Below are positions 27,453 to 37,056 of a DNA stretch of 64,000 bases, piece after piece. Location of the stretch: NCBI RefSeq assembly GCF_023101685.1, contig NZ_CP082164.1, forward strand, positions 5,580,001 through 5,644,000, given 5' to 3'. The notes under the pieces were generated by a model. That model was not told where the DNA came from and searched no databases. It saw only the letters and a program-made list of their open reading frames with translations. The stretch's first letter is position 1, and each line of letters opens with the position of its first letter. The position numbers and the translations under genes were made by a program. Origin of the DNA: Bradyrhizobium sp. 186 (GTDB lineage Bacteria; Pseudomonadota; Alphaproteobacteria; Rhizobiales; Xanthobacteraceae).

Positions 27453-28781
27453 TCAGAACGGGCTGACCGGCGCGAGCCGCCGGCCGTCAATCAGGCGTTT
27501 GTGGCTGTAAGCGGCAGGATCGACCAGCGGCGTCGAGCCCGTCACGATGTCGGCTGCGAGCTTGCCGGCCGCAGGCCCGATGCCAAAACCGTGGCCCGAG
27601 AAGCCGGTCGCGAGGAAGAAGCCGGGCAGCGCATCGACGGGCGAGATCACCGGGATCGTGTCGGGCGTGCAGTCGATCGTGCCGCCCCAGGCTTCCGCGA
27701 TCTCGATGTCCTTCAATTCAGGATTCGACTTGATCAGGGCGGCGAGCGCGGAGTTGACGATCGACATGTCCGGCGCCGGATCGCGTACGCGCTCGGTCTC
27801 GAACGGCGACGCCTTGTCGAAGCTCCAGCCTGTGCCGCGCACGATCTGGTCGAAGAACGACTTGCCGAACGACAGTTTTAGCCCGTTGCGGCGATGCAGG
27901 TAGGTCGGCCAGAACGACCGCGCGTAGCGGAACAGATCGGGTGATAGCTCCACCGTGCCACGGTTGCGCAGCGCCAGCGTGAAGCCACCGTCGAGGCGGC
28001 GGCGGATGCAGTAGAAATCGGTGCCGAGCGCGCCCGAGGTGATCTCCGGCCCAGGCGTGGTCCTGCATGCGGTGGCGTTGACGAGGCCGATCGGCAGCTC
28101 AATGCCGTGGCGTCGGCAGAACAGCGACGACCATGCGCCGCCCGAAAGCAGCACCGATTGCGTGCGGATGGTTCCCTTCTCGGTGACGACCGCGCTGACC
28201 CGCCCGCCTTGCGTCTCGAGCCCGCGCGCGGCGCAGCCCTGATGGATGGTGACGCCGTGCTTGCGGGCCGCCGTGGCCAGGGCAGGCACGGCCATCGACG
28301 GCTCGGCGCGTCCGTCGCTTGGTGTGTGCAAGCCGCCGATCCATTTGTCGGCACTGCCGGGCAGGCGCTCGGCGATCTCGGCCGGCGTCAGGATTGTAGA
28401 GTGAACCTGCTGTTCGCGCGCCATCGCCGCCCAGCGCTCCCAACTAGCGAGCTCGTCCTTGCTCTTGGTCAGGAACAGCACGCCGGTGCGGCGGAAGCCG
28501 GCATCGACACCGGCGTCGTTCTGCATGTCGTCCCACAGCCGCAGTGCCTCGCGGGCGAGCGGGATCTCCTCGCGCGCGCGGCCCTGCTGGCGGCACCAGC
28601 CCCAATTGCGGCTCGACTGCTCGCCGCCGACATGGCCCTTCTCGACCAGCGCGACGGAATGGCCCTTCTTCGCCAGATGATAGGCCGCGGAAACGCCGAT
28701 AACGCCGCCGCCGATGACGACGACGTCAACCTGCGCCGGCAGGCGCTCGTCGCTGGTTATACGGTTGAGCGGCGGGGACAT
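27453..28781 (-). CDS. DAO-family FAD-dependent amine/amino-acid oxidoreductase
   Basis: 442 residues. FAD motif VDVVVIGGGVIGVSAAYHLA near residue 18; GGEQSSRNWGWCRQQGR follows at the position where many DAO-family enzymes bind flavin or substrate; the C-terminal FSGHGFGIGPAAGKLAADIV is the conserved flavin-binding end. Members oxidise secondary or N-methyl amines, glycine or D-amino acids. Cytoplasmic. Encoded in the peptide-type importer operon, so it probably acts on the imported compound; substrate unknown. Confidence 0.87.
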   Translation of the reverse strand: MSPPLNRITSDERLPAQVDVVVIGGGVIGVSAAYHLAKKGHSVALVEKGHVGGEQSSRNWGWCRQQGRAREEIPLAREALRLWDDMQNDAGVDAGFRRTGVLFLTKSKDELASWERWAAMAREQQVHSTILTPAEIAERLPGSADKWIGGLHTPSDGRAEPSMAVPALATAARKHGVTIHQGCAARGLETQGGRVSAVVTEKGTIRTQSVLLSGGAWSSLFCRRHGIELPIGLVNATACRTTPGPEITSGALGTDFYCIRRRLDGGFTLALRNRGTVELSPDLFRYARSFWPTYLHRRNGLKLSFGKSFFDQIVRGTGWSFDKASPFETERVRDPAPDMSIVNSALAALIKSNPELKDIEIAEAWGGTIDCTPDTIPVISPVDALPGFFLATGFSGHGFGIGPAAGKLAADIVTGSTPLVDPAAYSHKRLIDGRRLAPVSPF

Positions 28782-28824
28782 GGGACACTCCTGGTATTCA
28801 GTTCGATCGAAGCGAGGCGGCTCG

Positions 28825-29700
28825 TCATGGGATGTTCATTCGCGGATCGAGCGCATCGCGCAGGCCATCGCCGAGGAAGTTGAAGCTGGTCACCGCAAGC
28901 GTAATGGCAAGGCCCGGCGCGATCGCCAGCCACGGCGCGCTGGTGAGATAGATCTGGGCGTTGTTGAGCATGTTGCCCCAGCTCGCGGCGGGCGGCTGGA
29001 TGCCGTAGCCGAGATAGCTGACATAGGATTCGAGCAGGATCGCCTTGGCGACGTTCAGCGTCGCCGCCACCACGATCGGCGCCATCGCATTGGGCACGAG
29101 CTCGCGGAACATGATCCGCAGGTTCGACGAGCCGAAGGCGAGAGCTGCGACTGCGAATTCACGCTCCCGCAGCGAGCGCACCTGGGCTTCGACGACGCGG
29201 GCGACGCCCATCCAGGCGGTGGCCGCAATCAGCACGGTGGTGGTGACGAGGCCCGGCTCGGTGAGTGCCGCGAGCGCGAGCAGGAGAAAAATCGTCGGGA
29301 AGCACAGCACCGCATCGACAAGCCGCATCAGCACCGCGCCAACGACGCCGCCATAGAAGCCGGCGAAGGCACCGACGACGATGCCGACCGCCATCGCGAT
29401 CACCATCGCGACGATGCCGATCGAGAGCGACACGCGCCCGCCCATCATCAGCCGTGCCAGCACGTCGCGGCCGAGCTCGTCCGTGCCAAGGATATGCGCG
29501 CCGGAAAACGGCGGCGCGAACCGCTTCATGATGTCGATATAGGTGTCGTCGAACGGCAGCAGATAAGGACCGAGCGCCGAACCGAGAACGAGAACCAGAA
29601 TGATCACGGCGCCGGCGAGCGCAAGCCGGTGACGGCGGAATCGCCGCCAGGCAGCCTGGCCGGGCGCGAGCTGATCGGTAGAGAGGGCCGCAGTCGTCAT
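28825..29700 (-). CDS. Oligopeptide-type ABC permease, DppC-like
   Basis: 291 residues. N-terminal OppC/DppC leader RRFRRHRLALAGAVIILVLV, first membrane helix, then the periplasmic stretch FSGAHILGTDELGRDVLARL, which is diagnostic. EAA loop: REREFAVAALAFGSSNLRIM then FRELVPNAMAPIVV. Six predicted helices. Pairs with the DppB-like subunit encoded three bases upstream. Confidence 0.92.
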   Translation of the reverse strand: MTTAALSTDQLAPGQAAWRRFRRHRLALAGAVIILVLVLGSALGPYLLPFDDTYIDIMKRFAPPFSGAHILGTDELGRDVLARLMMGGRVSLSIGIVAMVIAMAVGIVVGAFAGFYGGVVGAVLMRLVDAVLCFPTIFLLLALAALTEPGLVTTTVLIAATAWMGVARVVEAQVRSLREREFAVAALAFGSSNLRIMFRELVPNAMAPIVVAATLNVAKAILLESYVSYLGYGIQPPAASWGNMLNNAQIYLTSAPWLAIAPGLAITLAVTSFNFLGDGLRDALDPRMNIP

Positions 29701-29703
29701 CGC

Positions 29704-30654
29704 CTAGCCCACCCGGATGCGCGGATCGACGACGGCATAAAAGATATCGGCCAGCAGCGAGCCGATCAGCACCATCGTCGCCGAAAACATCAGGATGCCC
29801 ATCACCACCGGATAGTCGCGATAGCCGATGGAATCGAGGAACAGCCGGCCCATGCCGGGCCAGGTGAACACGGTCTCGGCAACCAGCGCGCCGCCGAGCA
29901 GCGTCGGAAACTGAAGGCCAGCAACGGTGATCATCGGCAGCAGCGCGTTGCGCAAGGCGTGCACGGTGAGGATGCGCCATTCCGGCATGCCCTTGGCCCG
30001 CGCTGTACGGATGTAATCCTGGTTGATGACCTCCAACATCGAGGAGCGCATGAAGCGGCCCCACATCGCGGTCTCGACCAGCGCCAGCACCAAAGCCGGT
30101 GCGATCAGATGATGCAGGAGGTCGAGCAGCGAGCCGTCGCCGACGGTCTCGCGGTTGCCGGCCGGCAGCCAGCCGAGCTTCACCGAGAACACATAGATCG
30201 TGACGAGCCCGAACCAGAAGGTCGGGATCGACAGCGCGATCATGGCGCCGACGGTTGCGAGCGTATCGAACAGCGAATAGCGGCGCAGCGCACCGAGCAC
30301 GCCGATCCAACAGCCGAGCAGCACCGCAATGATCGTCGCCGTCGCCATCAGCTCCAGCGTGGCGCCGAGATGCGAAGAGATCACTGACAATACCGCCTCA
30401 CCATCGCGATACGAGCGGCCCCAGTCGCCCCTCAGCATCCGGCCGAACCAGTCGAGATACTGGATCGGCAGCGGACGATCGAGGCCAAGCTGCTTGGTGA
30501 CACGATCGAGGTCCTCCTGCGTCATCTGCGCGGAGGCCGCAAATTGCGAGAGCGGACCGCCAGGCGCCAGATGCAGGATGGCGAAACCGATCGCGGACAC
30601 GATCACCAGCAACATGATCGCCTGCGCCAGGCGATTGATGACGTAACGCGCCAT
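29704..30654 (-). CDS. Oligopeptide-type ABC permease, DppB-like
   Basis: 316 residues. Typical opening MARYVINRLAQAIMLLVIVS and the long periplasmic loop with LGLDRPLPIQYLDWFGRML and GDWGRSYRDGEAV. EAA loop: RTARAKGMPEWRILTVHALR then NALLPMITV. Six helices. Follows the receptor gene by 27 bp and precedes the DppC-like gene by three. Confidence 0.92.
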   Translation of the reverse strand: MARYVINRLAQAIMLLVIVSAIGFAILHLAPGGPLSQFAASAQMTQEDLDRVTKQLGLDRPLPIQYLDWFGRMLRGDWGRSYRDGEAVLSVISSHLGATLELMATATIIAVLLGCWIGVLGALRRYSLFDTLATVGAMIALSIPTFWFGLVTIYVFSVKLGWLPAGNRETVGDGSLLDLLHHLIAPALVLALVETAMWGRFMRSSMLEVINQDYIRTARAKGMPEWRILTVHALRNALLPMITVAGLQFPTLLGGALVAETVFTWPGMGRLFLDSIGYRDYPVVMGILMFSATMVLIGSLLADIFYAVVDPRIRVG

Positions 30655-30681
30655 TTCAGGCTGGCCCGCGCACCGGACGCA

Positions 30682-32373
30682 TCAGGCCCAATACCATTCG
30701 CGGATGTTCCAGCAGTTGATCGACATGTTGATGTTGGGGCGGAAACCCTGGAGCCCTTCCTTCACGCCTTCGGCGATGAAGCCCTGGAACAGCGGCAGGA
30801 TGGCGAGGTCGTTGCGGATGAGTTTTTGCAGATCGCCATAGGTCGTCTTGCGCTGCGCGAGATCGAACTGCTTGGCGCCTTCGGCGAGAAGCCGATCCGC
30901 CTCCGGGCTGCGATACTGATAGGTGTTGTAGCCGCGGCCGCCCTTGGCAGGGGTAGCGCCGGAGCCGAACCGCGGCGTCACGTCGGGGTCGCTGCCCAGC
31001 ATGAAGTTCACCCCCACGATCACCGAGTTGAATTTCGATTGCTGCCAGAAGTCGCCCCAGATCACAGCAGCCGGCATGTTGTTGACGCGCATCGCAGCAC
31101 CAATTGCGCGCCAGTCCTGGATCAGGAGCTGCTGGGTCTGCTCGCGCACGGCGTTGCCTGACGTCGTCGAATTGGTGAATTCGAGCTTGACGCCGCCCTT
31201 CTCGCGCACGCCACCGGAGCCGCGGACCCATCCCGCCGCATCGAGCAGCGCGTTGGCCTTGGCAGGATCATATTTGTGCTGCGGCAGGCCCTGCTGGAAC
31301 GACCAGGCCTGCTGCGGCACGAAGCTTTCGGTCAGCGTCGGCAGGCCGTAGTTCAGCGCATCGATGATCGCCTGCTTGTTGATCGCGAGATACAGCGCTT
31401 CGCGCACCGTGCGGTCGGCGAGCCCACCGAACTCCAGATTGGGCGCGATGTGCTCGACCGAGGACGTCGAGGAAACGAAGATCTTGCGCCCCTTCAACGT
31501 CTTCGCCTCCTGCACGAAGTTCGGCAGAATGCCTTGCAGGCCGGTGTAGTCAACCTGGCCGGTGCGGAACTGCGTGTAGAGAACGGTGAGGTCCGGGATG
31601 TATTTGAAGACCACGCGTTCGACGTAAGGCCCCTTGCCGTGGTAGCCGGTATGGGCATTCAACTGGATGTGGTCGCCCGGTACGCGCTCGCCCCAGCGGA
31701 ACGGCCCAGTCCCGACCGGCGCGTTGTGGAACGGCGAGGCATTCGGATCGGACAGCTTCTCCAGGATGTGCTTTGGCACGATGAAAGTCAGCGCCCCCAG
31801 GATCGACATATAGGGCGAATAGGCAGCTTCCATCCGCCAATGAATCTCGTCGGGCGCGACGATCTTGATGTCCTTCACGAGGCTATGGCCGACGCGGCTG
31901 CGCGCGCGGAAATCGGGATTGTTGATCAGTTCGAGCGAGAACTTCACGTCGTCCGCCGTGAACGGCGTGCCGTCGTGCCACTTCACGTCGCTGCGCAGCT
32001 TGATCTTCCAGGTCAAACCGTCGGCCGACAGCCCGCCATTTTCGATCGTGGGGACTTCGCGGGCCAGGTCGGGAATGAAGTTGCCGTCGGGATCGATGTA
32101 CCAGAGCGGCGAGAACACCTGCCACCAGATGCCCTGATCGACCTCGATCCCGGGCATCAGGGGGTGAAAGACGGTCGGCTCCTGCGACAGCGCCGCGATC
32201 ACCTGCCCGCGCGGCTTGTCCGGCGGGTTGCCCGGGCGCTCGCTCTGCGCAAAGGCGGAGCCCGAAACAGTCCATCCCGCCGCCGCGCCGGCGCCGAGCT
32301 GGAAAAACTGGCGGCGATTCGGAATGCCGAGATGCGGTGCCCCCACGCCGAACTTGCCGGTGTCGTCTGCCAT
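30682..32373 (-). CDS. Peptide/nickel-type ABC solute-binding protein, family 5
   Basis: 563 residues. The N-terminus carries a twin-arginine-like signal (PNRRQFFQLGAGAAAGWTVS, then GSAFAQ) so export may use Tat. Mature part has the family 5 core: FSPLWYIDPDGNFIPDLARE, WKIKLRSDVKWHDGTPFTAD and DVKFSLELINNP. ATG at 32373 is chosen because earlier in-frame codons show no family similarity and the signal follows this start. First gene of the importer operon; ligand unknown, though the DAO-type enzyme suggests an amine-containing molecule such as an opine or modified amino acid. Confidence 0.88.
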   Translation of the reverse strand: MADDTGKFGVGAPHLGIPNRRQFFQLGAGAAAGWTVSGSAFAQSERPGNPPDKPRGQVIAALSQEPTVFHPLMPGIEVDQGIWWQVFSPLWYIDPDGNFIPDLAREVPTIENGGLSADGLTWKIKLRSDVKWHDGTPFTADDVKFSLELINNPDFRARSRVGHSLVKDIKIVAPDEIHWRMEAAYSPYMSILGALTFIVPKHILEKLSDPNASPFHNAPVGTGPFRWGERVPGDHIQLNAHTGYHGKGPYVERVVFKYIPDLTVLYTQFRTGQVDYTGLQGILPNFVQEAKTLKGRKIFVSSTSSVEHIAPNLEFGGLADRTVREALYLAINKQAIIDALNYGLPTLTESFVPQQAWSFQQGLPQHKYDPAKANALLDAAGWVRGSGGVREKGGVKLEFTNSTTSGNAVREQTQQLLIQDWRAIGAAMRVNNMPAAVIWGDFWQQSKFNSVIVGVNFMLGSDPDVTPRFGSGATPAKGGRGYNTYQYRSPEADRLLAEGAKQFDLAQRKTTYGDLQKLIRNDLAILPLFQGFIAEGVKEGLQGFRPNINMSINCWNIREWYWA

Positions 32374-32590
32374 GACCACTCTCCGTTGTCGCATGCGGCA
32401 CCGTCTCCCGCGCCCCGAGACCCCGGCAAAGGGACAGGAGTGGGCTTTAGTGCTTCTAAATTTTTCTACCAAAATTTCATCACGACTAAATACATCTGTC
32501 AATCACATTGCTAGAATGCGCGACCTTTTCACTCCGACTGAAGCCTCGGACCAATGCGGTCCGGCGGCGAGAGATGCATGGGAGAGCGAC
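32374..32590. promoter_or_regulatory. Divergent promoter region of importer operon and XRE-cupin gene
   Basis: 217 bp between divergent genes. The stretch 32450-32510 is distinctly AT-rich (TTCTAAATTTTTCTACCAAA and on), unlike the surroundings, and is the likely core promoter and operator zone. No operator could be defined by eye. Confidence 0.45.
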
Positions 32591-33223
32591 ATGGATGGTC
32601 GCGGCGACACGAGCAGTCCGAAGGACGCCCCGACGATCGACAGCGACGATGCCGTCGACCAGCGCCTCGGCGAGACCGTGAGGCTGCTGCGCCAGCGCGC
32701 CGGCCTCTCGATCCAGGACGTCGCCAACCGCACCGGCCTCTCCAACGGCATGATCAGCCAGCTCGAACGCGCGCGCGCCATGCCGTCGATACGCACGCTG
32801 CGCCTGCTCAGCATCGCCCTCGACGTGCCTATCTCCTACTTCTTCGAAACCAGCGATCCCGCCGACGTGCAGCGCTATATCGTGCGCAAGAACAGCCGGC
32901 GCCTGCTGCGGCTCACCGCCAGCGGGGTCGTCAAGGAAGCGCTGACGCCGGCGGACAACGGCCAGCTCGAACTCTACGAGCTCACGCTCAATCCCGGCGC
33001 CTCGTCCGGCACCGACTTCTTGCAGCACACCGGCGAGAAGGCCGGCTACATCCTGTCGGGCAGCCTGCGGCTCTGGCTCGACAACCAGGCCCATCTGCTC
33101 GAGGCCGGCGACAGCTTTCGCTTTCCGAGCATCGTGCCGCACATGTTCGACAACCCGACCCAGCAGGTGGCGCGCGTGATCTGGGTCACGACACTGCGCC
33201 AGACCGACTCGCCTGCAAGTTGA
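32591..33223 (+). CDS. XRE-family regulator with C-terminal cupin
   Basis: 210 residues. Helix-turn-helix: RLGETVRLLRQRAGLSIQDV then ANRTGLSNGMISQLERARAM. After a linker, a cupin of the cupin_2 type (LQHTGEKAGYILSGSLRLWL; AGDSFRFPSIVPHMFDN) probably binds the effector. The ATG at 32591 follows GGGAG; an upstream ATG at 32516 would add 25 residues. The type includes PuuR and many repressors of amine or amino-acid use. Divergent from the 32373-24450 operon, the obvious target. Confidence 0.87.
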   Translation: MDGRGDTSSPKDAPTIDSDDAVDQRLGETVRLLRQRAGLSIQDVANRTGLSNGMISQLERARAMPSIRTLRLLSIALDVPISYFFETSDPADVQRYIVRKNSRRLLRLTASGVVKEALTPADNGQLELYELTLNPGASSGTDFLQHTGEKAGYILSGSLRLWLDNQAHLLEAGDSFRFPSIVPHMFDNPTQQVARVIWVTTLRQTDSPAS

Positions 33224-33351
33224 AGCCCACGCCCCGCATTGCCGGAAATTGACCCTCGACGGGAACGCGTGGAGTCTGTAGCTCAACTGAAGCCGGACTC
33301 CTCGACAGGGCGGCCGGGACGGTCCGCGGCTGGCGTCTTTGGTGTGAGACC

Positions 33352-35211
33352 ATGAAACTCAGGGGGCTAGTGACACTCGCGATGGCCGCGCAGGTCATCG
33401 TGACCGCCGCCGCCTTGCTAGCCTCCTATGCTCTAACCGGCACCGCCGGCCCGCGCGGGTTCGGCATGGCCCAGCTCGTCGCGGTCGTGGCAAGCGGTGT
33501 CGTCGCGGTGCTGCTCGCGCGTCTCTGCGCGCGCGCCATCGAGACGTCACAGGCGAAGCGCGCCGCGCAATCGGCCGATCCGGCGCAGGCCAGCGCGGAT
33601 AGCACCCAGATGATGCAGGCCATCGTCAAGACCGCGCTCGATGCCTTCCTTCAGACCAGCGAAAACGGCGTCGTCTTGGAGTGGAGCGCTCAGGCCGAGG
33701 CCCTGACCGGATGGACACGACGGGAGGCCGTTGGCGCCGACGTCGTCGACCTCGTCGTCGCCGCGCCGCTGCGCGCGGGCTTCAGACAACGCATGATGCG
33801 GCTCGTGCCCGAATTGTCTGATACGCCGACCGGCATGCGCTTCGAGGTGACGTTGATCCACAGGAACGGCGATCGGATCCTGACCGAGGCTTCAAGCACG
33901 GCGCTGCGGCTGGGAGAGCGTTACGTCGTCAATACCTTCGTGAGAGACATCACCCAGAAGCGAGCCGCCGAGGAGCAGCTGGTCCAGGCCCAGAAAATGG
34001 AAGCGGTCGGCCAGCTCACCGGCGGCATCGCGCACGAATTCAATAACATGCTCACGGTGATCACGGGGACGATCGAGATCCTCGCGGATGCGGTGAAGGA
34101 CAACCCGCCGCTTTCGACCATCACCAAGCTGATCAGCGAGGCGGCCGATCGCGGCGCTGCGCTGACATCGAGCCTGCTCTCCTTTGCGCGAAAGCAAGCG
34201 CTGCAGCCGGCCGAGATCGACGTCAACGAGCTCCTTGAAGAACTCGCAAAACTGCTGCTGGCGACCTTCGACAAGAACATCGAAATCGTGACGAAGCTCG
34301 ATGGCAACGTCTGGCTGGCCCTCGTCGACCGCGGACAATTGAGCTCGGCGCTGCTCAACCTCGCAATCAATGCCCGCGACGCGATGTCCGATGGCGGCAG
34401 GCTCACGCTGACGACGCGCAACGTCGTGTTCGGCGTCGGCGAAGCCGTGGCGGTCGGAGCCGGCTATGCCGGCGACTATGTCGAGATCGAGATCGCCGAC
34501 ACCGGAACGGGCATTCCGCAAGCGATACTCGAGCGGATCTTCGATCCCTTCTTCTCCACGAAGGAGGTCGGCAAGGGCACAGGTCTCGGGCTCAGCATGG
34601 TGTTCGGTTTCGTCAAGCAGTCCGGCGGCGGCATCAAGGTCGATTCGGCGGAAGGCCGCGGCACGAGCTTCACGATCTACTTGCCGAAAGCCGAGACCAG
34701 CGCGCTTCGCCCGACAGGCTATGACGATCGCAGGGTCGTGGGCGGGGCGGAAACCATCCTCTGCGTCGAGGACGATCGCGATGTCCGCCAATACGTCACG
34801 GTCCAGCTCGAGAGCCTCGGCTACAAGGTCATCCCCGCCGCCAACGCGACCGAAGCGCTCGCCATCGCAGCCGAAGGTGCGCCGTTCGATCTGCTCTTCA
34901 CCGACATCGTGATGGCCGGCGGCATCAACGGGCGGGAGCTTGCCGAGCAGATGGTAGCTGCGCGGCCCTCGCTGCGGGTCCTGTTCACGTCGGGCTATGC
35001 CTATGACTCGCTCCACGCGCAGGGACGCGCCACAATGGGCGCGCCGCTGCTGACAAAACCCTACCGCAAGGCGGAGCTCGCGCGCATGCTGCGCCGCTCC
35101 CTCGACACCGCCGTCGATTCCGCAGGCGACCCGATCCCGACGCCCTATTCGGTGCAGGCCGATGTCGCGGGATTCCTACGCAAGCAGGCGACGGATCGCG
35201 ACGGGCGCTAG
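33352..35211 (+). CDS. Hybrid PAS sensor histidine kinase with receiver domain
   Basis: 619 residues. Two hydrophobic segments (about 5-27 and 35-57) give an N-terminal membrane anchor with very little outside; a PAS domain follows (about 80-205, [20 protein letters not shown]). HisKA box around [20 protein letters not shown] (phospho-acceptor His near 226), ATPase motifs [30 protein letters not shown] and [20 protein letters not shown], then a complete receiver (about 465-590: [45 protein letters not shown]). The receiver at the C-terminus may feed an unlinked partner or control the kinase. Ligand unknown. Confidence 0.88.
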   Translation: MKLRGLVTLAMAAQVIVTAAALLASYALTGTAGPRGFGMAQLVAVVASGVVAVLLARLCARAIETSQAKRAAQSADPAQASADSTQMMQAIVKTALDAFLQTSENGVVLEWSAQAEALTGWTRREAVGADVVDLVVAAPLRAGFRQRMMRLVPELSDTPTGMRFEVTLIHRNGDRILTEASSTALRLGERYVVNTFVRDITQKRAAEEQLVQAQKMEAVGQLTGGIAHEFNNMLTVITGTIEILADAVKDNPPLSTITKLISEAADRGAALTSSLLSFARKQALQPAEIDVNELLEELAKLLLATFDKNIEIVTKLDGNVWLALVDRGQLSSALLNLAINARDAMSDGGRLTLTTRNVVFGVGEAVAVGAGYAGDYVEIEIADTGTGIPQAILERIFDPFFSTKEVGKGTGLGLSMVFGFVKQSGGGIKVDSAEGRGTSFTIYLPKAETSALRPTGYDDRRVVGGAETILCVEDDRDVRQYVTVQLESLGYKVIPAANATEALAIAAEGAPFDLLFTDIVMAGGINGRELAEQMVAARPSLRVLFTSGYAYDSLHAQGRATMGAPLLTKPYRKAELARMLRRSLDTAVDSAGDPIPTPYSVQADVAGFLRKQATDRDGR

Positions 35212-35298
35212 CGCAGGCAAAGGCCGGTTTCGCGGATGGACAGCGCGCGACGCCTGCGCAAAACTCCGACACAGTTGGAATCCCATTGGAGGCGAGCC

Positions 35299-35748
35299 AT
35301 GACTGCACTCGAAAAAGGCATTACCGCGAACGGCACAGGCTTTGGCGGCAAGAGCTGGAATATCCTGGGCCAGGTCTACTTCCCGAAGGCCATCACCGAC
35401 TCCACCTTCGCGTTCGAGACCAACAGCGAGCCCGGCCCGTTCGTGCCGGTGCACATCCATCCGGCCCAGGACGAGTTCATCCTGGTGCAGGAAGGCGTGC
35501 TCGATCTCAAGCTCGACGGCCAGTGGGTGAAGGCTCATGCCGGCGACCTCGTCCGCATGCCGCGCGGCATCCCGCACGGCTATTTCAACAAGTCCGACAA
35601 GCCGTGCCGCGCGCTGTTCTGGGTCTCGCCGATGCAGAAGCTGGAGGCACTGTTCAACCAGCTCCATAATCTAACCGACCCAGCCGAGGTTGTGCGCATC
35701 TCGGCCATGCATGAGGTCGACTTCCTGCCGCCCGAAGCCAACGACTAG
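35299..35748 (+). CDS. Cupin-domain protein
   Basis: 149 residues. Cupin motif 1 VPVHIHPAQDEFILVQEGVL (His, His, Glu) and motif 2 AGDLVRMPRGIPHGYFN (His) are complete. A GGAGG Shine-Dalgarno lies six bases before the ATG at 35299. Family includes quercetinase-like and sugar-metabolism cupins; no substrate is suggested by neighbours. No signal peptide. Confidence 0.8.
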   Translation: MTALEKGITANGTGFGGKSWNILGQVYFPKAITDSTFAFETNSEPGPFVPVHIHPAQDEFILVQEGVLDLKLDGQWVKAHAGDLVRMPRGIPHGYFNKSDKPCRALFWVSPMQKLEALFNQLHNLTDPAEVVRISAMHEVDFLPPEAND

Positions 35749-35860
35749 GCGGCCGGCCTTCTGTGCCGCGGTGCTGCGGCGGCGGGATGGGATTTCATCT
35801 CGCCAGCCTTCCCATCTGATGCTTACGATCCCCTGACAACGAATCGCAGGGGAACCGGCT

Positions 35861-36934
35861 ATGCGTGCACGACGTCTTGCCACCGCAGCCATCGCGGCGT
35901 TTGCGCTGATCCTCACGACATTCGCCGCGAGCCAGGCGCAAACGTCCACGACAAAGCAATCGGATGCGCTTGCCGCCTATGATCGCGCGCTCGGCGACTT
36001 CAAATCGATTCTTGCCGAGCGGCGCGGCCAGATCGAGGCAAAGCAGCCGCTGCCGAACCTGCCGGGCCAGGCCATCTACCTCGCTCGGGTCGCGGTGATC
36101 AGCAGCTACAAGGATCTCACGGATGCCATGCCGTCGAGGATCGGCCGACCCAACAAGTTCGAAATTCCTCCAGCCTATTTCGATGCCGACATCGAACCGC
36201 TGATCGACGAATACGGAGGGCTGTTCGACCTCATGGAGGCGCCGCCTGCCGGCGCGCAAGCCTCGGCGACACCGTTCAAGGACGTCGTCGATCTCGCCGT
36301 TGCGATCGCGCGCGCCAAGGGGCTTGCGCCGGTTCATGCCGAAGCGGCGGGCCGGATCAGCCTCGGGCTGTTCTTCGCGGAGACCAACGGCAAGCAGAAT
36401 GTCCGCAACGGGCGCTCGAACACTTATATGGGCAGCTTGCAAACCGGCCCGTCCGAAGACCGGAACGGGCGCAGGAAATGGGAGGCCATCAAGCCCGAGA
36501 TCGCGACGGCCGATCCCGAACTGAATGCGCGCGACGACAAGGAAGAGGCGCGGGCTCGCGGCGCCGATCACCGCTTCAATCACTGGACCGCGGTGCGCGA
36601 CGGCCTCATGAATGCGCATGCGGATCTGTTCCGGGAGATCCCCGTGATCGTGAAGACATTGCCCGACCCGATCGACCAGATGAAATTGTTCGAGCTGATT
36701 CAGATCGTTCCCACCCCGACGCGGTCCGCACTCAAGTCAGGCAATCTGCTCGACTACAGGGTCTCCAATCCCACGATCATGAAGCATCTGCGCAACAACA
36801 GCATCTTCGCCTTCGGACAGGCCGACCGGGCGAGGACGTCGGCAAGCTTCCGCGAAATTCTCGCTGCGATGTGGCTGTTCAATCGGAAGTTCGAGCGCGC
36901 GATGGCGAAATACGCGGAGATCAGGGCCCGCTGA
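35861..36934 (+). CDS. Hypothetical secreted protein
   Basis: 357 residues. A signal peptide (RRLATAAIAAFALILTTFAA, cleavage after SQA) leads to a soluble, mixed helical protein. Visible features: ALAAYDRALGDFKSILAERR near the N-terminus, IARAKGLAPVHAEAAGRISL, FFAETNGKQNVRNGRSNTYM with an acidic-aromatic-Gly pattern, and DPIDQMKLFELIQIVPTPTR. The middle region ISLGLFFAETNGKQNVRNGR loosely resembles lysozyme-like folds that carry a Glu after a helix, but I cannot support that further. No named family. Confidence 0.65.
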   Translation: MRARRLATAAIAAFALILTTFAASQAQTSTTKQSDALAAYDRALGDFKSILAERRGQIEAKQPLPNLPGQAIYLARVAVISSYKDLTDAMPSRIGRPNKFEIPPAYFDADIEPLIDEYGGLFDLMEAPPAGAQASATPFKDVVDLAVAIARAKGLAPVHAEAAGRISLGLFFAETNGKQNVRNGRSNTYMGSLQTGPSEDRNGRRKWEAIKPEIATADPELNARDDKEEARARGADHRFNHWTAVRDGLMNAHADLFREIPVIVKTLPDPIDQMKLFELIQIVPTPTRSALKSGNLLDYRVSNPTIMKHLRNNSIFAFGQADRARTSASFREILAAMWLFNRKFERAMAKYAEIRAR

Positions 36935-37056
36935 GGGATCGGTTGCGCCGACCACTGGATGTCATGGGTTTCATATCCCACATCCTCTGCGCCCCGATGG
37001 GGATGTCATCAACAGCACCAACGCGGCCGCCGCCCGCTTCGTCCGCATCGAGCCCC